Source of the DNA: Ezakiella sp.
GTDB taxonomy: Bacteria > Bacillota > Clostridia > Tissierellales > Peptoniphilaceae
Length of the DNA stretch: 64,000 bases
Direction of reading: 5' to 3'
NCBI GenBank assembly: GCA_022778715.1
Contig: JALFRW010000007.1
Span: 186,001 to 250,000, forward strand
Positions 36,810 to 45,590 of the stretch are shown in pieces. The notes beneath the pieces are model-generated. The model was not told where the DNA came from. It did no database searches and saw only the letters and a program-made list of their open reading frames with translations. Every line of letters begins with the position of its first letter. Position 1 is the first letter of the stretch. The translations under genes and the position numbers were made by a program.

Positions 36810-37056
36810 TTATTTTCATCTTTATAAAAACTTTTATCAAATCTTTTAGTGTGTAATAAATAGTTTTTGTGACGCAGCTCATGTTTCTTGACAATTTATA
36901 GAAATCTTTTGCAATTGCCACACACCTTAATTGTTTTCTTGTTGAATTATTTAAAATATATTTTAAACTAATCATAATAAGTTGTGTGAACTATACACAA
37001 ACACGTTATAGATATATCATATTTTCTCCCATAACTTAATATATAATATATCTAAC
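36810..37056. other. Non-coding gap between ftsH terminator and GNAT operon
   Basis: No convincing gene. A minus-strand frame (36975-36760) has no ribosome site, odd composition and no recognised homology. A short inverted repeat TTGTGT/ACACAA (36982-37000) is present. The segment is bounded by two terminator hairpins, so a small RNA or a decayed gene is possible, but nothing proves it. Confidence 0.45.
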
Positions 37057-37084
37057 AAAAAGAGCACTTCAGTGCTCTTTTTTT
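37057..37084. terminator. Terminator of ftsH
   Basis: AAAAAGAGCACT, TC, AGTGCTCTTTTTTT: 12-bp stem with T/A tails on both strands, directly after the ftsH stop. Confidence 0.88.
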
Positions 37085-38992
37085 CTAATTTACAGTTTTA
37101 TCATGAGCTTCAATTTGAGTTGGAGCTTGCGGTGCATAAACCTTATCATTTTTATTATCCGGTGCATTGATTTGGTCTTCTGAATATTGATTAAATATTT
37201 CCATAAATTCTTGTCCGGTAATTGTTTCTTTTTCTAGCAAATATTGAGCTATTGCGTGTGCCGCTTCTTTGTTTTCTTCCAATATTTGAATTGCCTTTTT
37301 GTGTGCATCTTTTACTAAACTAAATATAACTTCGTCCGCTTTTCTGTGCGACAGTTCACTAACTACTACTTGTGAGCCGCCACCCAAATATGAGTTGCCT
37401 TCAGAAACGAGCGAAGCCATACCAAAATCTTCCGTCATCCCAAATTTCATAACTATTGAGCTTGCAATATTTGTCATCTTTTCAATATCGTTTGAAGCGC
37501 CCGTAGTTTCCACATTGAAGAACACTTGTTCTGCTGCGCGTCCTCCGGAAAGAGTTACCATTTCTGTCATTAATTCTTCTTTACTCATCAGGAATTTTTC
37601 TTCCTTATCAATTTGAAGAGTATACCCAAGTGCACCGCTCGTACGAGGAATAATTGTAATCTTTGCAACCGGTGCTGAATGAGTTTGGCTTGCTGCCACA
37701 ATTGCGTGTCCCACTTCATGATAAGCGATAATCTCTCTTTCTCGTGGTTGAATTACCATTGACTTTCTTTCATAGCCTGCAATAACCACTTCCACGCTTT
37801 CTTCAATATCTCTTTGTGAAACCTCTGTTCTTCCTTCTCTAACAGCTCTAAGAGCTGCTTCATTAACCATATTTGCAATATCAGCACCACTTGCGCCGGC
37901 AGTTGCAAGTCCAACTTGTTCCAAGTTGATATTATCTTCATGACGAACATGTCTTAAGTGAACTTCAAAAATTGCCATTCTACCATTTAAGTCCGGAAGT
38001 TCGACAGGAACACGTCTGTCAAATCTGCCCGGTCTTAAAAGTGCCGGATCCAAAGTTTCCGGTCTATTTGTTGCCGCCAAAATTACAACGCCTTTTTTCC
38101 CATCAAACCCGTCCATCTCTGACAATAGTTGGTTTAATGTTTGTTCTCTTTCGTCATTACCACCGATTTGAGAATCTCTTCTCTTTCCGATTGTATCAAT
38201 TTCATCGATAAACACAATACATGGCGCTTTTTCATTTGCTTGTCTAAATAAATCTCTCACTCTGCTTGCGCCCATACCAACAAACATTTCCACAAATTCA
38301 GAACCTGAAATTGAGAAAAATGGAACATGAGCTTCTCCGGCCACAGCTTGAGCTAGAAGTGTTTTACCCGTTCCCGGAGGCCCGACTAAGAGCACACCCT
38401 TCGGCAATTTTGCACCGATTCTTGCGTATTTACCTGGATTGTGCAAAAAGCCTACTATTTCTTTTAAAGCTTCTTTTGCTTCTTCTTGGCCTGCAACGTC
38501 TTTAAAACTCTTGCCTGTATTTGCTTCAATATAAACTTTTGCGTTGCTCTTTCCAAAACTCATAGGCCCAATTCCACCCATGTTTTTTGCCATAGAACGA
38601 GATAAAATTCTGCCGACAACGACAAATAATATAATCGGAATGACCCAACTTAAAACTGTAGCCACAACACCAGGTGCCTCCGGAATTTTTGCTCCGAAGT
38701 CCACATTGTTTTTGATTAAAATCTCTGTGATTGACGGATCGTCCCAAGGACCTGTCTTGTACATTTTTTCTTCGCCGTTTTCTTTTGTGCTGAACACCCA
38801 TTGGTTGGATTGTCTTTGCACACTCGTAACAACTCCACTTTCAACTTTTTCCAACATTGTCGAATAGCTCACTTCTTCCACGCTGTTTTTGAGTAAATAT
38901 GGATATAAAACCAAATTGAGTAAAAAAAGTATGCCAAGGACTATGCTGTAATATATAAATATAGAATATCTTTTTTTCGGTGGTTTATTCAT
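37085..38992 (-). CDS. ftsH: ATP-dependent zinc metalloprotease FtsH
   Basis: A 635-residue membrane AAA+ protease for quality control of membrane and regulatory proteins. Two N-terminal helices (about 10-28 and 105-125) flank a small outer domain. Walker A is [12 protein letters not shown], Walker [10 protein letters not shown], the second region of homology [17 protein letters not shown], and the zinc site [10 protein letters not shown]. The start at 38992 is chosen because AAAGGAAAG precedes that ATG; the frame opens six codons upstream. Separated from the next gene upstream by a terminator. Confidence 0.97.
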   Translation of the reverse strand: MNKPPKKRYSIFIYYSIVLGILFLLNLVLYPYLLKNSVEEVSYSTMLEKVESGVVTSVQRQSNQWVFSTKENGEEKMYKTGPWDDPSITEILIKNNVDFGAKIPEAPGVVATVLSWVIPIILFVVVGRILSRSMAKNMGGIGPMSFGKSNAKVYIEANTGKSFKDVAGQEEAKEALKEIVGFLHNPGKYARIGAKLPKGVLLVGPPGTGKTLLAQAVAGEAHVPFFSISGSEFVEMFVGMGASRVRDLFRQANEKAPCIVFIDEIDTIGKRRDSQIGGNDEREQTLNQLLSEMDGFDGKKGVVILAATNRPETLDPALLRPGRFDRRVPVELPDLNGRMAIFEVHLRHVRHEDNINLEQVGLATAGASGADIANMVNEAALRAVREGRTEVSQRDIEESVEVVIAGYERKSMVIQPREREIIAYHEVGHAIVAASQTHSAPVAKITIIPRTSGALGYTLQIDKEEKFLMSKEELMTEMVTLSGGRAAEQVFFNVETTGASNDIEKMTNIASSIVMKFGMTEDFGMASLVSEGNSYLGGGSQVVVSELSHRKADEVIFSLVKDAHKKAIQILEENKEAAHAIAQYLLEKETITGQEFMEIFNQYSEDQINAPDNKNDKVYAPQAPTQIEAHDKTVN

Positions 38993-39060
38993 AATGTTCT
39001 TTCCTTTCATTTGTTCTTAGTATATTATACCCATATTTTTGACAATATACAAATAGGCAC

Positions 39061-39093
39061 AAAAAAAAGATAATAGGTTGACCCATTATCTTT
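39061..39093 (-). terminator. Terminator of stalk-domain gene
   Basis: AAAGATAAT/ATTATCTTT stem (39066-39093) followed by a T run on the minus strand, just past the stop at 39099. Confidence 0.78.
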
Positions 39094-39098
39094 AAGTT

Positions 39099-40007
39099 CT
39101 AACCGGCAAATGCTAAAGTGCCTTTTTGTTTTGTATCTAACTTTTTGTACTGATAAGTTTGTCCTTGATAGAACATATAGACATCGCCAGTGTATTTGTC
39201 TACCAGAAAATCCCATACAACCGGAATTACATAGTATCTTTCATTTTCCGATTTAACGCTAAAACCTTCATTTATCTTAAATCTCATTTCATCTTCCGGA
39301 GCGGTGCCTTCAGTTTCCCCCGCTTTCGGTGCCGTCCATTTTTTGCCGAAATTGGATTTGTAAGCTTTTTTTAGTTCATCAGTTAAAACTTTAACCGCTT
39401 CTTCTTTGGTGAGCTTCTTTGCATCATCGGGATATTTGTCTACAAAAATTTGTGGATAATTTGGAATTAGAGGTGCAATATCTGAATTCTCGTTACCTCT
39501 TGTGTATGCAACGCGGTAATCAAAATAACCAAAAAATTGTTTTAATGGTACATATACAATTTTGCCTTCTCTTGTTGGCACAAAGTCCAAAAATTCAGGC
39601 TTCCCATTTAAGTCAGCTGATTGGTCATTTAATCTAAATGTAACCTTTGTTGTTCCATCAGAAACAGTAAATTCGTCACCATTTTGTGGATTACCGTTCA
39701 CTTCGCCGCCTATGATTTCAGCTAACACATCAACCGGAAGCATGGAATTACCATCAATAATATTTAAATTAGCATTTTTTACAATATTGCCATTTGCAAC
39801 CAAAAAAGTTCTAACTGGATCTCCAAGAGCAATTCTATCATTTTCACCAAATTGAATATAATTATCCCCGCCTAAAAAAATATTTACTCCATCAATATTC
39901 GTGGCTTCTATTTTTTTTACTGATTTAGGTCTAAAAATTACAAATAATGCAAAAACCAAAAGCACTGCCAGAACTAAATAGACCTCTTTTCTTAATCTAA
40001 TTCTCAT
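39099..40007 (-). CDS. Membrane-anchored stalk-domain-like protein
   Basis: A 302-residue exported protein with an N-terminal membrane anchor (about 9-25) and an extracellular part. Residues about 75-180 resemble a divergent copper-amine-oxidase-N stalk domain (SMLPVDVLAEIIGGEVNG and KIVYVPLKQFFGYFDYRVAY). The C-terminus (about 185-302) is unassigned and ends with DKYTGDVYMFYQGQTYQYKKLD, as in PepSY-like folds. The start is placed at 40007 because GAGGAGGTTTTC precedes that ATG. It may be co-transcribed with the CBS protein upstream. Function unknown. Confidence 0.72.
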   Translation of the reverse strand: MRIRLRKEVYLVLAVLLVFALFVIFRPKSVKKIEATNIDGVNIFLGGDNYIQFGENDRIALGDPVRTFLVANGNIVKNANLNIIDGNSMLPVDVLAEIIGGEVNGNPQNGDEFTVSDGTTKVTFRLNDQSADLNGKPEFLDFVPTREGKIVYVPLKQFFGYFDYRVAYTRGNENSDIAPLIPNYPQIFVDKYPDDAKKLTKEEAVKVLTDELKKAYKSNFGKKWTAPKAGETEGTAPEDEMRFKINEGFSVKSENERYYVIPVVWDFLVDKYTGDVYMFYQGQTYQYKKLDTKQKGTLAFAG

Positions 40008-40066
40008 GAAAACCTCCTCAAACAAACTCTCTCGCGTTCTTTATACCCAATTAAAGAAAAAAATAA

Positions 40067-41365
40067 CTAATCTTTTAATTTTTTATCGTCTTCTTTTTCA
40101 TCTGTTGTGTTTACAAGAGTTATTTTTACTTTTTTAATTCGCCTATCTTCAACCTCGAGCACTTTCAAATTTAGATTTTCAAATTCTATCTCCTCCACCT
40201 TGTTCGTGTTTGGAATATAACCGATTCTATTAATTATATAGCCGGAAATTGTGTCATAATCCATATTCTCCGGAAAATTTGTGCCGAGCATATCATTTAT
40301 ATCTTTAATTGAAGTTGAGCCTTGTACAACTGCTTCGTTTGTGGTTAGCGCATAGACTTCGGGTTCGTCTGTGTCAAATTCGTCATCAATATCCCCCATG
40401 ATTTCTTCCGTCAAGTCTTCCATTGTTACAATTCCGCTAAATCCGCCGTATTCGTCCATAAGAAGTGACATATGTCTGTGCTCTCTTTGCATTTCTTGGA
40501 ACAAAGCGTGAATGTTCTTCCTCTCAGGTACAAAATACGCAGGTTTTATGAGCTTTTTAACGTCTAATTTGCCAAATCCTTCTTTATAAACCATTTTAAA
40601 AATATCTTTTAGATAAATTACGCCGATGATATTGTCAATGTCGTCATCATAAACAGGAATTCTGGAATAGCGATACTCTGCAAGCTCATCCATATATTCG
40701 GACGGATCTTTATTTATGTCTATCATAAAAACTTCTGTCCTTGGTGTCATGATTTCTTCCGCCACTCTCGAATTAAACCCCATAACGCCGTCAATCATGT
40801 CTTTTTCTACTGAATTTATAATACCTTGTGCTTCACCCATTTCCACAACAGACACTATCTGGTCGATTGTGATATGCGGTTTCACATCCGGAAAATTGAA
40901 AATTGATGCTGCAAGCTCTTCTAACCATTTTTGAAATTTGTAAACAGGCATCATGAGAGTTAACAAAAAGTATAAAACGAATTTGTGATTTTCAAATTTG
41001 GATTTTGCTTTGTTTGTGCCATATCTATCCGGCATATCCACAGCAAGCAAATTGTAGAACGCGTTTATAACTAAAAACACCACGCCTAAAAGCAAATATC
41101 TTTTCCAAAATTCAAATTCAAGTAAACTAAACCATTTTCTTTCAAATAACACAAGTACGATAACAAATATCATCTTTAAAATGTCACAGCCGAGCTGCAA
41201 ACACACTATGATATCTTCTTTTTTATCTCTTGCCTTTTCATCATTCATGTTTTCAGTTCCAAAATCTGCGCACATTGCCCAGGTTCTGAAAAATCTAAAA
41301 GTTGCCGCTATAACTACGTTAATTATAAAAATAATCGTAAATCGTATACACGAGTCAGTGTCCAT
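40067..41365 (-). CDS. CNNM/HlyC/CorC-type CBS-domain membrane protein
   Basis: A 432-residue protein of the hemolysin-C/CorC family. The N-terminal membrane domain has about three or four helices (5-25, 58-75, 85-110, 135-150) and differs from the usual DUF21 sequence. Two CBS domains follow (about 205-330: MTPRTEVFMIDINKD ... YSRIPVYDDDIDNIIGVIYLKD and RHMSLLMDEYGGFSGIVTMEDL), then a CorC_HlyC transporter-associated domain (about 345-420). Members bind adenosyl nucleotides and move Mg2+ or related ions. The start overlaps the wecB stop (TAATG). Confidence 0.88.
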   Translation of the reverse strand: MDTDSCIRFTIIFIINVVIAATFRFFRTWAMCADFGTENMNDEKARDKKEDIIVCLQLGCDILKMIFVIVLVLFERKWFSLLEFEFWKRYLLLGVVFLVINAFYNLLAVDMPDRYGTNKAKSKFENHKFVLYFLLTLMMPVYKFQKWLEELAASIFNFPDVKPHITIDQIVSVVEMGEAQGIINSVEKDMIDGVMGFNSRVAEEIMTPRTEVFMIDINKDPSEYMDELAEYRYSRIPVYDDDIDNIIGVIYLKDIFKMVYKEGFGKLDVKKLIKPAYFVPERKNIHALFQEMQREHRHMSLLMDEYGGFSGIVTMEDLTEEIMGDIDDEFDTDEPEVYALTTNEAVVQGSTSIKDINDMLGTNFPENMDYDTISGYIINRIGYIPNTNKVEEIEFENLNLKVLEVEDRRIKKVKITLVNTTDEKEDDKKLKD

Positions 41366-42477
41366 TAAGCTCTATACTCCTTATTATAATCTTCAACCAT
41401 AATATCCAAAATTTTATCAGCTGCGTATCCATCTCCAAACGGATTTTTTGCGTGACTCATATTTTTGTACATTTCTCCCTTACTTAGTAATTCTAAAATA
41501 TCTTTTTTGATATCTTCGTACTTAGTACCCGAAAGCTTGCAAGTACCGGCTTCAATTGCTTCCGGACGTTCCGTTTCTTGTCTGATAACTAAAACCGGTT
41601 TTCCAAATCCCGGAGCTTCTTCTTGAAGTCCTCCGCTATCTGTAACGACAAAATCCACTTTTGACAACAAATGCACCATGTCATGATACGACAATGGTTC
41701 GATTAGAGTTGCGTTTTCCAACTCGCCAAAATATTTTTGTGCATATTCTCGAACCTTTGGTGTGAAATGCATCGGAAAAACCAGTTCAATATCCTGATTT
41801 TTTATAGCATCTCTTACTGCGCCAAAAATATCATCCAAATGTGATTGATTTTCCCTTCTATGACAGGTTAGAAGCACTACACGTTTCCCAAAAAGCTTGT
41901 TCAGCTCTTCATTTTGAAAAGAGTAATTATCTTTTTTTGAAAGCCTTAATGAATCGATCACGGTATTTCCGGTAACGAAAATCGTATCATCTTTAATGCC
42001 TTCGGCAAGCAAATTTTCTCTGGCTCTGGCCGTTGGTGCAAAATTTAGCGAACTAATCGTACTCACCATTTTGCGATTTGCCTCTTCGGGAAATGGGCTG
42101 TAAATATTACCGCTTCTAAGTCCCGCCTCAATATGACAAACTTTAATGCCATTATAAAATGCCCAAAGTGCTCCGGCAAATACAGTAGTGGTGTCTCCCT
42201 GCACAATACAGTAGTCAAAATCCTTGTCCTCTAAACTCTCAAGTGCACTAAGTGCATTTGATGTTATCCCGGAAAGACGTTGACCGGTTTCAAAAATTCT
42301 GAGATTTGTAAAATTCTCCACTTTTAAATCTTCAATCATCATATCTAAGAGTTCCCGGTGTTGCCCCGTAAAAACAACAGTAAGATCAAACAATTCGTTT
42401 TCACGCATCTTTTTTATAACCGGAAAACACTTAATAATTTCTGGCCTGGTTCCAATTATCATTACAACTTTTATCAA
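41365..42477 (-). CDS. wecB: UDP-N-acetylglucosamine 2-epimerase (non-hydrolysing)
   Basis: A 370-residue enzyme converting UDP-GlcNAc to UDP-ManNAc for wall teichoic acid or polysaccharide. Motifs: MIIGTRPEIIKCFPVI, VQGDTTTVFAGALWAF, HIEAGLRSGN, PFPEEANRKMVS, TCHRRENQS and TDSGGLQEEAPGFGKPVLVIR. The start is TTG at 42477 with AAGGAGGAATAAC upstream. The next gene upstream encodes a TagO/WecA transferase, so together they provide early steps of an anionic wall polymer. Confidence 0.97.
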   Translation of the reverse strand: MIKVVMIIGTRPEIIKCFPVIKKMRENELFDLTVVFTGQHRELLDMMIEDLKVENFTNLRIFETGQRLSGITSNALSALESLEDKDFDYCIVQGDTTTVFAGALWAFYNGIKVCHIEAGLRSGNIYSPFPEEANRKMVSTISSLNFAPTARARENLLAEGIKDDTIFVTGNTVIDSLRLSKKDNYSFQNEELNKLFGKRVVLLTCHRRENQSHLDDIFGAVRDAIKNQDIELVFPMHFTPKVREYAQKYFGELENATLIEPLSYHDMVHLLSKVDFVVTDSGGLQEEAPGFGKPVLVIRQETERPEAIEAGTCKLSGTKYEDIKKDILELLSKGEMYKNMSHAKNPFGDGYAADKILDIMVEDYNKEYRA

Positions 42478-42491
42478 GTTATTCCTCCTTG

Positions 42492-43529
42492 TTAATGAAT
42501 GCCCGTACTGCCCGGCTTATTTTCTTTTTTGAATAAACCAAACATCATTGCCAAAACTACAATCATAATTATCGTTAAAGCGCTAAGTACCATTCCAAAC
42601 TCCGGCGGCACTTGCGAAATCAACAGTCCCATAAGTGAACATGTAATGGACAAACCATACATGATTAAAACAGCACTTTTAACCGAGTATCCTCTTTCTA
42701 TCAATCTATGATGCAGATGCCCCTTGTCAGCTTCCATTATTTTTTTGCCGTTGATTGCACGTCTAAAAATTGCAAACAAAGTATCAAAAACCGGAAGAGC
42801 CAAAATCAAAATCGGCACGATTAAAGACATCGTCGTAACCGACTTCATCACGCCTTCAATTGAAAGGCATGCAAGTATAAATCCTATCGGAAGCGAACCT
42901 GTATCACCCATAAATATTTTTGCCGGATTGAAATTATACGGTAAAAATCCAAGTGTGCTGCCTGCAAGCGCCAGTGCCATCATTGGCACAACACCTGCTC
43001 TATCTCCTGCAAAATAAAATGTGAGTGCACTAATCGTGGCAAGTCCGGCACAAAGTCCGTCCAGTCCGTCAATAAAATTAAGTGCGTTTGAAACACCTAC
43101 AATCCAAATTATCGTAAAGATAATCCCCAAAAAACCAACATTAAAAGTTTCCATAGGTTTAAAAGGATTTGTAATCTGATTTACTTTAACTCCGCCCAAA
43201 ACCACTACAACTGCCGCAATGATTTGTAAAAGCAATTTTACGCGCGGTCTAATGTCAATCTTGTCGTCAATAATTCCTGTAATAACCAAAATCGCACTGC
43301 CAATCAAAATTGAAATAATTTTTCTGTTTAAATCCAAAAACATTAGCACGACCAACAAGAAAGACACAAAAATGCCTATTCCGCCAATAGTTGCAATCGG
43401 CTTGTTATGCATCCTTCGATTATCTTTTGGAATATCCACAAAGCCAAATTTTTTAGATAAATAAATATTTATTGGCGTTAACGCAAAAGTTATGCAAAAC
43501 GCCAACATAAAAATATAAAAATTATTCAT
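42492..43529 (-). CDS. tagO: Undecaprenyl-phosphate GlcNAc-1-phosphate transferase (TagO/WecA-like)
   Basis: A 345-residue polytopic enzyme with about eleven helices, transferring GlcNAc-1-P to undecaprenyl phosphate. MraY/WecA family motifs: PKDNRRMHNKPIATIGGI (DDxxR-like start), GIIDDKIDIRP, NALNFIDGLDGLCAG, FMGDTGSLPIGF and DKGHLHHRLIERG (the HxHHR-type motif of WecA/TagO, not MraY). Between upp and wecB in a tight operon. Which wall polymer it starts cannot be read here. Confidence 0.93.
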   Translation of the reverse strand: MNNFYIFMLAFCITFALTPINIYLSKKFGFVDIPKDNRRMHNKPIATIGGIGIFVSFLLVVLMFLDLNRKIISILIGSAILVITGIIDDKIDIRPRVKLLLQIIAAVVVVLGGVKVNQITNPFKPMETFNVGFLGIIFTIIWIVGVSNALNFIDGLDGLCAGLATISALTFYFAGDRAGVVPMMALALAGSTLGFLPYNFNPAKIFMGDTGSLPIGFILACLSIEGVMKSVTTMSLIVPILILALPVFDTLFAIFRRAINGKKIMEADKGHLHHRLIERGYSVKSAVLIMYGLSITCSLMGLLISQVPPEFGMVLSALTIIMIVVLAMMFGLFKKENKPGSTGIH

Positions 43530-44158
43530 TACTTAGTACCAAATAGTCTATCTCCTGCATCTCCAAGTCCCGGAATAATATATTTACTGTCGTTTAATCT
43601 TTCATCAATGGAACAAACATAAATATCAACGTCCGGGTGAACTCTGTGGAACGCTTCAATTCCTTCCGGAGCCCCGATTATATTTGCCACTTTTATATTT
43701 TTACAACCCAAATTTTTTAATTCTGTAACTGCATCAATTGTGCTGCCACCGGTTGCAATCATAGGGTCCACGATAATAACCTGTCTTTTTGCAATATCTT
43801 CAGGCATCTTGCAATAGTAGCTCACCGGTTTAAAAGTTTTTGGATCTCTATAAAGTCCGATATGGCCAACTTTTGCAGCCGGAATCAAATTTAAAAATCC
43901 ATCCACCATTCCGAGACCTGCTCTTAGAATAGGAACGATTGCAACCTTTTTACCTGCAATCACTTTAACTGTTGCATCTCCCATTGGAGTTTCAATTTCT
44001 TTGTCTTCTAATTGGAAATCTTTTGTGAGTTCGTATCCCATAAGCATTGCAATCTCGGTTACAAGTGCTCTAAATTCTTTTGCTCCCGTGTTTACATCTC
44101 TTAAAATTCCAAGTTTGTGTTGGATTAGCGGATGATCACAAACAATAGTTTTACCCAT
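43529..44158 (-). CDS. upp: Uracil phosphoribosyltransferase
   Basis: A 209-residue enzyme salvaging uracil to UMP with PRPP. Motifs: [30 protein letters not shown], the PRPP loop [18 protein letters not shown], and [27 protein letters not shown]. Length normal. It adjoins rpiB with no gap and shares a stop/start overlap with the tagO-like gene, an arrangement also seen around upp in other Firmicutes. Confidence 0.98.
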   Translation of the reverse strand: MGKTIVCDHPLIQHKLGILRDVNTGAKEFRALVTEIAMLMGYELTKDFQLEDKEIETPMGDATVKVIAGKKVAIVPILRAGLGMVDGFLNLIPAAKVGHIGLYRDPKTFKPVSYYCKMPEDIAKRQVIIVDPMIATGGSTIDAVTELKNLGCKNIKVANIIGAPEGIEAFHRVHPDVDIYVCSIDERLNDSKYIIPGLGDAGDRLFGTK

Positions 44159-44602
44159 TTAATTCTCCTCCATTTTTGTAATTAAATCTAATCTATTTTG
44201 ATGTCTTCCACCTTGAAATTCTGCATTCAAAAATGCGTGCACAATTTCAAGTGCGAGTTCTTCACCCAAAACTCTACCGCCAAGAGCGAGCATATTTGCA
44301 TTATTGTGTTCTTTTGCCATTCTGGAAGAATATGGATCACTCACATGTGCGCAGCGAATACCCTTTACTTTGTTAGCAGCAATTGAAATTCCGATCCCTG
44401 TACCGCAATACAAAAGTCCCAAATCCACATCGCCATTTACTACTGCATCTGCAGTTTTTTTAGCATAAATCGGATAGTCTGCTTTTTCTCCTTCAAAAGA
44501 ACCAAAATCGAACAATTCATATTTGTCTTCTTTTGCAAGAGCTTTCATAATCTTCATTTTTAATTCGTAGCCACCGTGATCGCTACCAAATCCAATCTTC
44601 AT
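44159..44602 (-). CDS. rpiB: Ribose-5-phosphate isomerase B
   Basis: A 147-residue RpiB/LacAB-family isomerase of the pentose phosphate pathway. Motifs: IGFGSDHGGYELK, LLYCGTGIGISIAANKV (cysteine base), HVSDPYSSRMAKEHNNANMLALGGRV. Its start overlaps the end of the sua5 gene, and upp follows directly. Confidence 0.96.
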   Translation of the reverse strand: MKIGFGSDHGGYELKMKIMKALAKEDKYELFDFGSFEGEKADYPIYAKKTADAVVNGDVDLGLLYCGTGIGISIAANKVKGIRCAHVSDPYSSRMAKEHNNANMLALGGRVLGEELALEIVHAFLNAEFQGGRHQNRLDLITKMEEN

Positions 44603-45590
44603 TTTTATCCTCCAAAATTCTGTGCTTTGCGCTTTTTGTCATTCTTTCAAAAAGAGCTAATCCAATTCCGTCCTTTGAATATGCTTGAACAAAAATCATA
44701 TCTCCGTCCATCGTGTCGGCCACTCTAAGTGCGTGAAAAAAATCTCTGCTTGCAACGTCCGCATCGTCGTAGTCACCTAAAACAATTGAATTTTCTCTAG
44801 GCTTATTTTCCTTTGACAGAATATAAATACCGTTTAAATTGTGTTTGTCAATGTATTCATCAGTGTCCTTCGGACTCATATCAAACAAAACTGTCGGTTT
44901 TTTTGCCATATAGTGCCCATACTTTTGTCCTGGGCTAAGCGGTTTTTTCTTCGGTTTAATATCCAAATTACAATCTCCAACAACTCTTGCAATGTCTTCC
45001 CTTGTAATCTTACCCGGTCTTAAAATAACTGGCGGATAACTCGTACACAAGACAACCGTGCTCTCAATTCCAATATCAGTAGGCTTGCCTTTAATAATCG
45101 GCACATCCTTTGGGGACAAATCGAAACACACATCGTCAAAACAAGTTGGTGATGGTCTTCCTGAAATATTCGCACTCGGTGCCGCAATAGGCACTCCGCA
45201 GGCTTCGATAAAATCTCTTGCAATCTTGTGTGAGGGCATTCTAACTGCCACAGTTTTTAGTCCTGCAGTCACCGCGCTTGGAATTTCTGATTTTGCTTCC
45301 ACAATGATGCTGAGCGGCCCGGGCCAAAATTTGTCTATCAAAAGTTTTACATATGCCGGATAACTCTTTGCAATCTTATCCAAATCAGTTTTTTTTGCAA
45401 TGTGCAAAATTAGAGGATTATCTGCCGGACGTCCCTTTGTTTCAAAAATTTTTATAACTGCCGTATCATTTAGCCCATTTGCTCCAAGCCCATAAACAGT
45501 TTCCGTTGGAAATGCAACTATACCTCCGGCTCTAATAATTTCGCTTGCACGCTTTATGCCTTCTTCATTTGATTCTAATATTTCACTCAT
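44583..45590 (-). CDS. Threonylcarbamoyl-AMP synthase (Sua5/YwlC)
   Basis: A 335-residue enzyme making threonylcarbamoyl-AMP for the t6A tRNA modification. The YrdC domain (about 10-200) shows GGIVAFPTETVYGLGANG, KGRPADNPLILHI, VAVRMPSHKIARDFIEACGVPIAAPSANISGRPSPT and STVVLCTSYPPVILRPGKITREDI. The C-terminal Sua5 domain (about 220-335) begins SPGQKYGHYMAKKP, so this is the long two-domain type. Overlaps the glucosaminidase stop on one side and rpiB on the other. Confidence 0.95.
   Translation of the reverse strand: MSEILESNEEGIKRASEIIRAGGIVAFPTETVYGLGANGLNDTAVIKIFETKGRPADNPLILHIAKKTDLDKIAKSYPAYVKLLIDKFWPGPLSIIVEAKSEIPSAVTAGLKTVAVRMPSHKIARDFIEACGVPIAAPSANISGRPSPTCFDDVCFDLSPKDVPIIKGKPTDIGIESTVVLCTSYPPVILRPGKITREDIARVVGDCNLDIKPKKKPLSPGQKYGHYMAKKPTVLFDMSPKDTDEYIDKHNLNGIYILSKENKPRENSIVLGDYDDADVASRDFFHALRVADTMDGDMIFVQAYSKDGIGLALFERMTKSAKHRILEDKNEDWIW

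Noticed and set aside
36760-36975. 71-codon minus-strand frame in the ftsH/GNAT gap
   Set aside because: No ribosome site, it includes a terminator-like hairpin at its 3' end, the composition is unlike real neighbours and no motif is recognised.
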